Shown one piece after another: positions 25,022-32,258 of a stretch of 32,258 nt of DNA. Origin of the DNA: Pleomorphomonas sp. (GTDB taxonomy: Bacteria > Pseudomonadota > Alphaproteobacteria > Rhizobiales > Pleomorphomonadaceae); the NCBI GenBank assembly GCA_030603685.1, contig JAUVXG010000030.1:1-32258 (forward strand), read 5' to 3'. Position numbers and translations under genes: made by a program. The first letter of the stretch is position 1. The number at the start of each line of letters is the position of its first letter. The notes beneath the pieces are model-generated. The model worked only from the letters and a program-made list of their open reading frames with translations, had not been told where the DNA came from and did no database searches.

Positions 25022-26695
25022 ATGCCGAGCAACACGCGATATCGTGACGTGGAAATCCGCGCCCCTCGGGGCACGACGCTTCGGGCCAAGAGTTGGCTGA
25101 CCGAGGCGCCGCTGCGAATGCTGATGAACAACCTCGACCCGGACGTCGCCGAGAACCCCAAGGAGCTGGTTGTCTATGGTGGTATCGGCCGCGCCGCTCG
25201 CGATTGGGAGTGCTTCGACACCATCGTTCGCACGCTCGAGCGCCTTGAGGATGACGAGACGCTGCTCGTACAGTCCGGCAAGCCGGTCGGCGTGTTCCGG
25301 ACGCACAAGGACGCGCCGCGCGTCCTGATCGCCAATTCGAACCTGGTTCCCAACTGGGCGAACTGGCAGCATTTCAACAAACTCGATGCCGAGGGTTTGA
25401 TGATGTACGGCCAGATGACGGCCGGCTCGTGGATCTACATCGGCGCCCAGGGCATCGTTCAGGGCACCTACGAAACCTTCGTGGAAGCCGGCCGACAGCA
25501 CTATGACGGCGAGCTCAAGGGGCGCTGGGTGTTGACGGCTGGCCTCGGCGGCATGGGCGGCGCCCAACCACTGGCTGCCGTGATGGCCGGCGCCTGTGCC
25601 CTGGTCGTCGAGTGCCAGCAGTCGCGCATCGATTTCCGCCTGCGCACCCGCTACGTCGACAAGCAGGCCAAGGATCTCGACGACGCATTGCGTCTCATCG
25701 CCGAGCACACGGAAAAGGGCGAAGCCGTATCCATCGCCCTGCTCGGCAACGCCGCCGACGTGTTGCCGGAACTGGTTCGGCGCGGTGTGCGGCCCGATCT
25801 CGTCACCGACCAGACCTCGGCTCACGACCCGCTCAACGGCTACCTGCCGTCCGGCTGGACCTGGGATGAGTATCGTGAGCGCGCCAAGGCCGAGCCCGAG
25901 GCGGTGATCGCCGCCGCAACGGCGTCGATGCGAGAACACGTCCGCGCCATGCTGGATTTCCAGACGCTCGGCGTGCCCGTCTTCGATTACGGGAACAACA
26001 TCCGCCAGCGCGCCTTCGATGCCGGGGAAAAGAACGCCTTTGCCTTCCCCGGCTTCGTCCCGGCCTACATCCGACCACTGTTCTGTCGGGGCATCGGCCC
26101 ATTCCGCTGGGCGGCCCTGTCCGGCGATCCGGCCGACATCGCGGCAACCGACGCCAAAGTGAAGGAGCTGCTGCCCGACAATCCGCATCTTCACAACTGG
26201 CTCGACATGGCCGCCGAGCGCATCGCCTTTCAGGGCCTGCCAGCTCGTATCTGCTGGGTCGGGCTCGGTGCCCGCGCCCGCCTCGGCCTCGCCTTCAACG
26301 AACTGGTGCGGCAAGGCATCGTGAAGGCGCCGATCGTCATCGGTCGCGACCACCTCGACAGCGGCTCGGTTGCCTCTCCCAACCGCGAAACGGAAGCAAT
26401 GCGCGACGGGTCCGACGCCGTCTCCGACTGGCCGCTCCTCAATGCCTTGCTCAACACCGCTTCCGGCGCCACCTGGGTGTCGCTGCACCATGGCGGTGGC
26501 GTCGGCATGGGCTTCTCGCAGCATGCAGGCATGGTAATCGTCTGCGACGGCAGCGAGGATGCCGACCGGCGTATCGCCCGCGTTCTCCACAACGACCCGG
26601 CAACCGGTGTCATGCGCCATGCCGACGCTGGTTACGACATCGCCGTCGAGTGCGCCCGTGAAAAGGAACTCGACCTGCCGATGCTCGGCAAATGA
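25022..26695 (+). CDS. hutU: urocanate hydratase
   Basis: Converts urocanate to 4-imidazolone-5-propionate using tightly bound NAD+, second step of histidine degradation. Length is 557 residues, as usual. Landmarks are [11 protein letters not shown], the [15 protein letters not shown] segment, the NAD-binding [26 protein letters not shown] and the active-site cysteine Cys411 in [10 protein letters not shown], which corresponds to Cys410 of the Pseudomonas enzyme. The ATG at 25022 has AAGGGA six bases upstream. Expression is probably HutC-controlled from the promoter just upstream. hutD follows with a four-base overlap. Confidence 0.96.
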   Translation: MPSNTRYRDVEIRAPRGTTLRAKSWLTEAPLRMLMNNLDPDVAENPKELVVYGGIGRAARDWECFDTIVRTLERLEDDETLLVQSGKPVGVFRTHKDAPRVLIANSNLVPNWANWQHFNKLDAEGLMMYGQMTAGSWIYIGAQGIVQGTYETFVEAGRQHYDGELKGRWVLTAGLGGMGGAQPLAAVMAGACALVVECQQSRIDFRLRTRYVDKQAKDLDDALRLIAEHTEKGEAVSIALLGNAADVLPELVRRGVRPDLVTDQTSAHDPLNGYLPSGWTWDEYRERAKAEPEAVIAAATASMREHVRAMLDFQTLGVPVFDYGNNIRQRAFDAGEKNAFAFPGFVPAYIRPLFCRGIGPFRWAALSGDPADIAATDAKVKELLPDNPHLHNWLDMAAERIAFQGLPARICWVGLGARARLGLAFNELVRQGIVKAPIVIGRDHLDSGSVASPNRETEAMRDGSDAVSDWPLLNALLNTASGATWVSLHHGGGVGMGFSQHAGMVIVCDGSEDADRRIARVLHNDPATGVMRHADAGYDIAVECAREKELDLPMLGK

Positions 26696-27276
26696 GCCTC
26701 CGGCTCCTAACGGCGGCGGACTTTCGCCGCCTGCCCTGGCAGAACGGTCGAGGCACGACGCTGGAACTCGTACGGCGAGACGACGCGGATAGCGCCCTGC
26801 TCTGGCGCCTGTCGGTCGCCGACGTCGTCGAACCCGGCCCGTTCTCGCCATTGCCCGGCATCGATCGGGTGATCACCTTGATCGACGGCGAAGGCTTCGA
26901 CCTCGATTTCGGCGGGGCGCGACCGAGCGCCGCGCTACGGCCATTCGAGCCGTTGGCCTTCTCCGGCAACTGGCAGACGACGGCAACTGCCGTCCACGGC
27001 CCCTCGCGCGATTTCAACGTGATGACGGCGCGCGGAAAGCTCTCCGCCGAGGTCGATGTTGTCGGAACCAGCCTGCCCCCCGCCGATCTGGCCTATGTCT
27101 TTGCCGCGCGCGGTGGGGTCATGGTCACCGCCCGCGACACGACCGTCCGGGCCCAAGCGGGCGAGTTGATCGAATGCTCAGAGAGCGAGGCGATGCAGGT
27201 CGAAGTGGACCGGGCGGGAACCGCCCTGGCCATTCGTCTGTATCGGATCGACGGCGGGACGATGCCAAGGGATTGA
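26692..27276 (+). CDS. hutD: HutD family protein
   Basis: A 194-residue cupin-like protein of the HutD/Ves family. The start [45 protein letters not shown] and [11 protein letters not shown] are the family signature. HutD proteins are found in hut operons; a role as a sensor or governor that limits hut activity by binding a pathway metabolite has been proposed in Pseudomonas, but the molecular function is not settled. It overlaps hutU by four bases (ATGA), so it is co-translated with it. Confidence 0.9.
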   Translation: MSLRLLTAADFRRLPWQNGRGTTLELVRRDDADSALLWRLSVADVVEPGPFSPLPGIDRVITLIDGEGFDLDFGGARPSAALRPFEPLAFSGNWQTTATAVHGPSRDFNVMTARGKLSAEVDVVGTSLPPADLAYVFAARGGVMVTARDTTVRAQAGELIECSESEAMQVEVDRAGTALAIRLYRIDGGTMPRD

Positions 27277-27412
27277 TCGCGCCATGCGTATTGGCACGAA
27301 GACGTTACTCGCGGCATGGATGCTGGAATTTGTCATACATGAGTGTTAGGGGAAACTGACTTCCGCGGTGCTCAGGCACCGGACAGTTGGACAACAGCAC
27401 GGGCGCCGAGCC

Positions 27413-27877
27413 ATGAGCGAAAAGACCAAGATCGTCATCACCTCCGACCACACCGGCATCGACCTCAGGCGGGCCGTCGTCGCCCATCTGGAGGCGCGCG
27501 GTTTTGCAGTCGAGGACGTCGGTCCGACGTCGACCGAGAGCACCGACTACCCCAAGTGGGGCGAGAAGGCGGCGCGGGTGGTGCTTGCCGGCGGCGCGCA
27601 GCTCGGCATCGCCATCTGCGGCACCGGTTTCGGCATTTCGCTTGCCGCCAACAAGCTGAAGGGCATTCGCTGCGTCGTCTGCTCTGAGCCTTATACCGCC
27701 AAGCTGTCGCGCCAGCACAACAACGCCAACATGCTGGCCTTCGGTGCTCGCGTGGTCGGCCAGGATCTCGCGCTGATGATCGTCGACGAGTTCCTCAATG
27801 CCGAGTTCGAAGGCGGGCGCCACGCACGCCGCGTCGGCATGATTTCCGAGCTTGAAGCGGGCCATTCGGTCTGCTGA
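27413..27877 (+). CDS. rpiB: ribose 5-phosphate isomerase B (RpiB/LacAB family)
   Basis: A small cytoplasmic sugar-phosphate isomerase of 154 residues that interconverts ribose 5-phosphate and ribulose 5-phosphate; relatives act on other sugar phosphates. IVITSDHTGIDLR at the start, the catalytic cysteine Cys69 in AICGTGFGISLAANK and His102 in RQHNNANMLAFGARVVG are all present. The ATG at 27413 is chosen because the protein then starts two strands as in the family; an earlier start at 27368 adds 15 residues without homology. It stands alone, followed by a strong terminator. A link to riboflavin synthesis through ribulose 5-phosphate is possible but only by metabolic logic. Confidence 0.9.
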   Translation: MSEKTKIVITSDHTGIDLRRAVVAHLEARGFAVEDVGPTSTESTDYPKWGEKAARVVLAGGAQLGIAICGTGFGISLAANKLKGIRCVVCSEPYTAKLSRQHNNANMLAFGARVVGQDLALMIVDEFLNAEFEGGRHARRVGMISELEAGHSVC

Positions 27878-27925
27878 TAGGGCGTGGCCGCCGTTCTCCC
27901 GATTGGCGGCCGGCCGGGAGGAGAT

Positions 27926-27963
27926 AAGGGCGTTCGGACCTCGTGTCCGGACGCCCTTCTTGT
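27926..27963 (+). terminator. intrinsic terminator after rpiB
   Basis: A 14-pair stem (27926-27939 with 27945-27958, one G-U pair) with a five-base loop, followed by CTTGT. It lies between convergent rpiB and msrQ, and may stop transcription from both sides. Confidence 0.75.
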
Positions 27964-27975
27964 ATCGGGGCCCGT

Positions 27976-28593
27976 TCAGGCCGCCCGTCGCTCGGGCCGC
28001 CGAACCAGAAGCGCTCGAACCAGGCGATAGCCGAGCAGCAGGACCACCAGCCCGATGTGAATGGCCTGGGTGGGATCGAGCACCTTGGTCGCCAGGAAGT
28101 AGTGAATGGCGGCGAGCGAAACGGCGACGTAGACGAGGCGGTGCAGCCGTCGCCAGTTCTTTCCAAGGCGGCGGATCGACAGCCGGTTCGAGGTGACTGC
28201 CAGCGGTGCCAACAGCACCAACGCGGCAAAGCCCAAAGTGATGAACGGCCGCCGCACGATATCGGGAACGATCGTGCTCCAGATGAGACCGCGATCGAGC
28301 GTCAGGTAGACGCTGAAGTGCATCGCCGCGTACCAGAAGGCGAGGAGACCGAGAGCCCGCCGAAAGCGCAGAAGATTGATACCCGTCAGTTGACGGAGTG
28401 GCGTGATGGCGAGCGTCAGGATGAGAAATCGCAACGCCCAGAGGCCGAGCGTCTGTTCGAAGGCACGAACCGGATTGGCTCCGAGACCGCCGGTCGCCCC
28501 AAGCCAGAAGCTCCAGACTGCCGGAATGAATCCGACGACGTAGATGCCCCAACCGGCGATCTTGTCGACAATGGCCGATCGTCCTACCGCCAT
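27976..28593 (-). CDS. msrQ: MsrQ, haem b membrane subunit of the MsrPQ methionine sulfoxide reductase
   Basis: A 205-residue inner-membrane cytochrome b (formerly YedZ) that passes electrons from the quinone pool or flavin reductase to periplasmic MsrP. About six hydrophobic helices are visible; candidate haem-ligand histidines are in YAAMHFSVYL, LHRLVYVAV and AAIHYFLATK, and the SLR-like ITPLRQLTGIN and FRRALGLLAFWYA motifs are family features. It overlaps msrP by one base (TGATG), the usual coupled arrangement. Confidence 0.93.
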   Translation of the reverse strand: MAVGRSAIVDKIAGWGIYVVGFIPAVWSFWLGATGGLGANPVRAFEQTLGLWALRFLILTLAITPLRQLTGINLLRFRRALGLLAFWYAAMHFSVYLTLDRGLIWSTIVPDIVRRPFITLGFAALVLLAPLAVTSNRLSIRRLGKNWRRLHRLVYVAVSLAAIHYFLATKVLDPTQAIHIGLVVLLLGYRLVRALLVRRPERRAA

Positions 28594-29552
28594 CAGTAGT
28601 TGGCCCTGAGGTCCATGCCGGCGTAGAGGCTGGCGACCTCGTCGGCATAGCCGTTGAACATCAGCGTCGGGCGCCGCCCCGAACCGAAGAAGCCGCTTTC
28701 GCCGATGCGCCGTTCGGTCGCCTGGCTCCAGCGTGGGTGGTCCACCTCGGGGTTCACGTTGGCATAGAAGCCGTACTCACTCCCCTGAAGTGAGTTCCAC
28801 GAGTTGGGCGGCTGAGTCTCCACGAGCGAAATGCGGACGATCGACTTGATGCCCTTGAAGCCATACTTCCAGGGCACCACGAGGCGGATGGGCGCTCCGT
28901 TCTGGTTGGGGAGCGTCTCGCCATAAAGGCCGACCGCGAGGATGGTGAGCGGATGCAGCGCCTCATCGAGACGCAGTCCCTCGACATAGGGCCATGGCAT
29001 GGGCTGGAAGTAGCCCGATTGCCCCGGCATCTCCTCGGGCCGAACCACCGTCTCGAAGGCCACGTACTTGGCCGAGCCGAGCGGCTCCACCTTGTCGAGC
29101 AGCGCCTTCAGGGGAAAGCCGTTCCAGGGGATCACCATCGACCATGCCTCGACGCAGCGCATGCGATAGATCCGCTCTTCAACGGGCAGTTCGGCCATCA
29201 GCTTGTCGACATCGAAGGTCTGCGGCTTGCCGACCAGCCCGTCGACGGTGATGGTCCACGGCCTTGGCTTGAAATCGCCGGAGTGGCGCGACGGATCGGC
29301 CTTGTCGGTGCCGAACTCATAGAAGTTGTTGTAGGTGGTGACATCCTCGCGCGGCGTGAGCGGCTCATCCACCTTGAAAGGGCTCGGCACGGTCTTGAGA
29401 GGCACAGTCGCCGGAGCCTCGGCGCGAGCGCCACCGACGCCGAGCATCACCCCTGCCCCGGCCATGAACCCCATGAACTCGCGACGGCGAAGATAGACCG
29501 AACGCGGTGTGATTTCGGATGCCGGAATGGCGGGCGGACGATAGGTCGGCAT
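28593..29552 (-). CDS. msrP: MsrP, molybdopterin catalytic subunit of methionine sulfoxide reductase
   Basis: A periplasmic molybdoenzyme (formerly YedY) of 319 residues that reduces methionine sulfoxide in oxidised envelope proteins. A twin-arginine signal (RRREFMGFM followed by a hydrophobic stretch ending ARA|EA) lies at residues 22-45. The molybdenum-coordinating cysteine is Cys133 in [40 protein letters not shown] and [15 protein letters not shown] are hallmark segments. The ATG at 29552 gives the standard length; the frame extends 11 codons further upstream. Cotranscribed with msrQ. Confidence 0.94.
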   Translation of the reverse strand: MPTYRPPAIPASEITPRSVYLRRREFMGFMAGAGVMLGVGGARAEAPATVPLKTVPSPFKVDEPLTPREDVTTYNNFYEFGTDKADPSRHSGDFKPRPWTITVDGLVGKPQTFDVDKLMAELPVEERIYRMRCVEAWSMVIPWNGFPLKALLDKVEPLGSAKYVAFETVVRPEEMPGQSGYFQPMPWPYVEGLRLDEALHPLTILAVGLYGETLPNQNGAPIRLVVPWKYGFKGIKSIVRISLVETQPPNSWNSLQGSEYGFYANVNPEVDHPRWSQATERRIGESGFFGSGRRPTLMFNGYADEVASLYAGMDLRANY

Positions 29553-29645
29553 GGCATTCCTCCAAACGCTTCGCTGAAGCTGCACTTTGGAGGCATTCTC
29601 GAATGAGCCGCACAGAATGAAAAGCCACTATTTCGTGTAGTGCAG

Positions 29646-29678
29646 CAAAATGCCGGCGCCAGGAACCCCGGCGCCGGC
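29646..29678 (-). terminator. intrinsic terminator after metY
   Basis: On the minus strand GCCGGCGCC pairs perfectly with GGCGCCGGC (plus-strand arms 29652-29660 and 29670-29678) across a nine-base loop and is followed by ATTTTG. It ends transcription of the sulfhydrylase gene before the msrPQ promoter region. Confidence 0.85.
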
Positions 29679-29699
29679 CCGTTCCTGTCAAGAAAATGG

Positions 29700-31019
29700 T
29701 CACTCGGCGGCTGCGGCAACCGTTTCCGACGCCGCAGCCAGCGCCTGATCGAGATCGGCGATGATGTCGTCCGGATGCTCAATGCCGATCGACAGACGCA
29801 CGTAACCTGGCGTGACGCCGGTCTTCAGTTGCTCCTCGGCGGTCAGCTGCGAGTGTGTGGTCGAAGCCGGGTGAATGGCCAGGGATCGCGCATCGCCGAT
29901 GTTGGCGACATGGTAGAGCAGTTTCAGCGAATCGATGAACTTGCGGCCCGCCTCGACACCGCCCTTCAGCTCGAAGCCGACCAGCGCACCATAGCCACCC
30001 TCGAGGTAGGTATCGGCTCGACGACGGAACTCGCCGTCCTGAAGCTTCGGATAGATCACGCGCGTCACGCTCGGGTGGCTCGCCAGATGATCCGCCACCT
30101 TCTCGGCATTCGCCACGTGCTGGCGGATCCGGAGCGGCAGCGTCTCAAGACCCTGAATGAGCTGGAACGCATTGAACGGCGACAGAGCCGCACCGACATC
30201 GCGCAGCAGCTTGACGCGGATGCGCAGGGCGAAGGCGATCGGTCCGAGCGGCTTGGCTGCCTCGGCCCAGACGGCGCCATGATAGGCCGGATCGGGCGTA
30301 TTGAGCAGCGGTTGGCGCTCCGGGAACTTGTCCCACTCGAAGTTGCCGCCGTCGACGATCAGGCCACCGATCGACGTGCCATGGCCACCGATATATTTGG
30401 TGGCCGAATAGACCACGACCGCAGCCCCGTGCTTGAACGGCCTGGACAGCAACGGCGCAGCCGTGTTGTCGATGATGAGCGGAATGCCGAGCGGCCGGCC
30501 GATGTCGGCGACCTCCCTTACCGGGAAAACGTTGAGTTTGGGGTTGGGCAGAAGCTCGGCATAGTAGGCCCTGGTGCGCTCGTCGGTGGCCTTGCGGAAG
30601 TTCTCGGGGTCGGTCGGGTCGACGAAGCGGACCTCGATGCCGAACTGGCTGAGCGTATCGGCAAGAAGCGCCCACGTCCCCCCGTAGAGATCGGTCGAGG
30701 AGACGATGTTGTCGCCTGCCGACGCCAGATTGAGGATGGCGAAGGTGGTGGCTGCTTGTCCAGAGGACACAGCAACGGCCGCCGCACCGCCTTCAATCTC
30801 GGCGACGCGGGTTTCGAGCGCGTCCTGCGTCGGGTTGCCCAGGCGGGTGTAGATGAAGCCGAGCTCCTCGAGACCGAACAAACGGGCTGCATGGCCAGCG
30901 TCCTGGAACTGGTAGGACGTTGTCTGGTGGATGGGAACCGCAACGGAGCCGGTGGAGGGGTCGGCACGAAAACTGCCGCCGTGCAGCGCAAGGGTCTCGG
31001 GATGTAGCGACTTGCTCAT
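29700..31019 (-). CDS. metY: O-acetylhomoserine sulfhydrylase (Cys/Met metabolism PLP enzyme)
   Basis: A cytoplasmic pyridoxal-phosphate enzyme of 439 residues that forms homocysteine from O-acetylhomoserine and sulfide. The start HPETLALHGG, then TGSVAVPIHQTTSYQF, YTRLGNPTQDALETRVAEIEG, and the PLP-binding Lys208 in SATKYIGGHG place it in the MetY (O-acetylhomoserine aminocarboxypropyltransferase) branch; the C-terminal GDARSLAIHPASTTHSQL supports this over cystathionine gamma-synthase. The ATG at 31019 follows a GGGAGA ribosome-binding site; the open frame further upstream has no homology. A leader of more than 200 bases precedes it, in which I could not identify a SAM riboswitch. The terminator lies ~20 bases after the stop. 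Confidence 0.92.
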   Translation of the reverse strand: MSKSLHPETLALHGGSFRADPSTGSVAVPIHQTTSYQFQDAGHAARLFGLEELGFIYTRLGNPTQDALETRVAEIEGGAAAVAVSSGQAATTFAILNLASAGDNIVSSTDLYGGTWALLADTLSQFGIEVRFVDPTDPENFRKATDERTRAYYAELLPNPKLNVFPVREVADIGRPLGIPLIIDNTAAPLLSRPFKHGAAVVVYSATKYIGGHGTSIGGLIVDGGNFEWDKFPERQPLLNTPDPAYHGAVWAEAAKPLGPIAFALRIRVKLLRDVGAALSPFNAFQLIQGLETLPLRIRQHVANAEKVADHLASHPSVTRVIYPKLQDGEFRRRADTYLEGGYGALVGFELKGGVEAGRKFIDSLKLLYHVANIGDARSLAIHPASTTHSQLTAEEQLKTGVTPGYVRLSIGIEHPDDIIADLDQALAAASETVAAAAE

Positions 31020-31786
31020 GAACTTCTCTCCCAGCTCGATCATCCGGCGCTCGCCTTGGCGCCTCGGGCGGTTTGAGATGGAATTCTCTCCCCCTGCCCC
31101 GCCGACCAAATTCATTCCATCACGTCGTAGCGAATGACGACAGTTCTGGAATTTCTTTGCGGGGCCGGGAACGGCAATATCCATCCTCGAAAGAGCTTGT
31201 TTCCGGAGCGTCTTTCCCCGAGCAATCGCGGAACACAGTTCGGGAGAAGAAGGCACCGCAACTGCCCTGGAGGTTTCGGCACACGCGAAATGCCCCGGAC
31301 CGTTGCATCGTCACCTACCGAACAAATCCTCTACAGGAACTATTTTGTTGTCATCAAGAATGAAATATACAGCACTTCCTGCCGATCAAACGTATTTACG
31401 ATGTTAATATATTCTTACTGAAGAATACATGCCATATTCAAAGCACCCCATTTCGACGTCAGAACATTGCAGTCCTGCTAGAATTGATAGATTGATTACA
31501 AAACGAAAGCCTGAAATGCTTTGGCACGCCGACAGGTTGCGATCGAATCGGTTGAAGCCTGTTTTCACAATAGAGTTGCGCAACACAGCTAATCGTCTCG
31601 ATCGGCGACGTTCAACTCGACGAAAGGCTGCGCGCCCCGGACATTGATACAAACGGTCGGGATATGGGAAAGATTATGATGGTTCGATTCCGACGCTTGC
31701 CACCGCTGAGACTGTTCTTGTCAGTGAACTGCAAGGTCGCTGAATCCACTAGATAACTTGTTGTTCCCGAGGGAGCGTTCGACTTG
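31020..31786. other. gene-poor, AT-richer stretch
   Basis: This 767-base gap separates two divergently transcribed genes and must hold both promoters. Its central part (about 31300-31600) is visibly richer in A and T than the rest of the window. It contains a perfect inverted repeat TATTCTT-ACTG-AAGAATA (31410-31427) and, near metY, a small GGCGC/GCGCC hairpin (31046-31063). Short open frames exist (for example 72 codons at 31429-31647) but none resembles a protein I know or has a convincing ribosome-binding site. No RNA gene was recognised. Confidence 0.55.
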
Positions 31787-32258
31787 ATGTCCGACCGGGA
31801 GAGCGACACGCGCCAAGAGCCTGGTACCGGTCCCGACGTACGGGGCGGCAGCCAAGATGCAGTCCAACTGTTGGCACGCCAGATCGCGGATGCGACGCGC
31901 CCCAACGGAGAGGTCGACCTGCCGGCGCTTTTGAAGGCCATCGGATCGACCTACGAGAGCTTGGTGACGGAGCTTGGGAAGGGCACCGACCCAACCGGTG
32001 CGTCGGACGTCGAACAGACCGACAAGAGCGCCCTCGTGACCGCCGCGCTCGATACCGTGTCGGAGGGAATTGCCGTCTTCGATCCGGAGGACCGGATCGT
32101 TCTTTGGAATCGCCGTTATGTCGAGTTCTATCCGGAACTTGAGGGATTCCTGGCCGAAGGGCGTTCGTTCGAAGCGATGCTGCGTCTCGGCCTTGAGCGC
32201 GGAGCCTATGTCGATGCACGCGGCCGCGAGGAGGAATGGCTCAAGGCTCGGCTCGAAC
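31787..32258 (+). CDS. PAS-domain signalling protein, N-terminal part
   Basis: The gene runs off the window end; 157 residues are visible. Residues 1-80 are hydrophilic with no membrane segment. From about residue 84 a PAS domain begins (LDTVSEGIAVFDPEDRIVLW followed by NRRYVEFYPEL), of the PAS-7 type common in alphaproteobacterial histidine kinases and GGDEF/EAL cyclic-di-GMP proteins. The output domain lies beyond the window, so kinase and diguanylate-cyclase roles cannot be told apart. The ATG at 31787 is preceded by GAGGGAG at some distance (12 bases); a TTG directly before it is an alternative start. Confidence 0.75.
   Translation, partial: MSDRESDTRQEPGTGPDVRGGSQDAVQLLARQIADATRPNGEVDLPALLKAIGSTYESLVTELGKGTDPTGASDVEQTDKSALVTAALDTVSEGIAVFDPEDRIVLWNRRYVEFYPELEGFLAEGRSFEAMLRLGLERGAYVDARGREEEWLKARLE

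Noticed and set aside
27366-27381. CGGTGC/GCACCG hairpin as a terminator after hutD
   Set aside because: Only six pairs, no T tract and located just ahead of the rpiB start; could equally be chance.
31020-31256. SAM-II or other S-adenosylmethionine riboswitch in the metY leader
   Set aside because: Such elements are common before met genes in alphaproteobacteria and the leader is long, but I could not find the conserved pseudoknot pattern; only a small GC hairpin is visible. A covariance-model scan would settle it.
31681-31691. GGTTCGATTCC resembling a tRNA T-loop
   Set aside because: The flanking five-base arms do not pair as a T-stem and no acceptor, D or anticodon arms can be built around it.

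Overview
The window is about 32 kb of GC-rich, tightly packed bacterial chromosome. TRAP and HutF-type hut genes, an intact RibBA, MsrPQ, a CoA-acylating MmsA and a PAS signalling protein together suggest an alphaproteobacterium, probably of the order Hyphomicrobiales. That placement is inferred from gene content and style; no rRNA or tRNA gene is present to confirm it. No insertion sequence, prophage, CRISPR array or tRNA was recognised.

Layout. 1-843: end of a TRAP transporter large permease. 919-4464: serine acetyltransferase CysE and a LysR regulator on the minus strand, the regulator divergent from methylmalonate-semialdehyde dehydrogenase MmsA. 4465-6485: pabB-pabA (folate branch), minus strand. 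6622-9099: a three-gene ABC importer of the nitrate/sulfonate/taurine type. 9215-12770: an FMN riboswitch followed by ribD-ribE-ribBA-ribH and a terminator. 12785-16988: a ferrous-iron uptake operon on the minus strand, efeU-efeO-efeB plus a second imelysin-domain protein; two perfect inverted repeats lie before efeU. 17321-27276: a histidine-utilisation (hut) region. 27413-27874: rpiB. 27976-29552: msrPQ methionine sulfoxide reductase. 29700-31019: O-acetylhomoserine sulfhydrylase. 31020-31786: a gene-poor, AT-richer stretch. 31787-end: start of a PAS-domain protein.

How the hut region works. A minus-strand run, hutF - amino-acid binding protein - two permeases - ATPase - HutH-like protein, diverges from the repressor gene hutC, and hutU-hutD follow on the plus strand. 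Near-identical CTTGTA/ACAAG palindromes sit between hutF and hutC and over the hutU promoter, so one regulator probably controls uptake and breakdown together. hutI and hutG are not in the window. Between hutC and hutU lies a truncated acyltransferase remnant.

Most notable observation. The HutH-like protein (17321-18802) is full length and keeps the family's frame of conserved residues, but exactly lacks the Ala-Ser-Gly tripeptide that forms the MIO electrophile. It also has Leu where the catalytic Tyr280 should be and has lost the GGNFH segment. It is either a non-canonical enzyme or a non-enzymatic paralog embedded in a regulated histidine uptake/catabolism operon.
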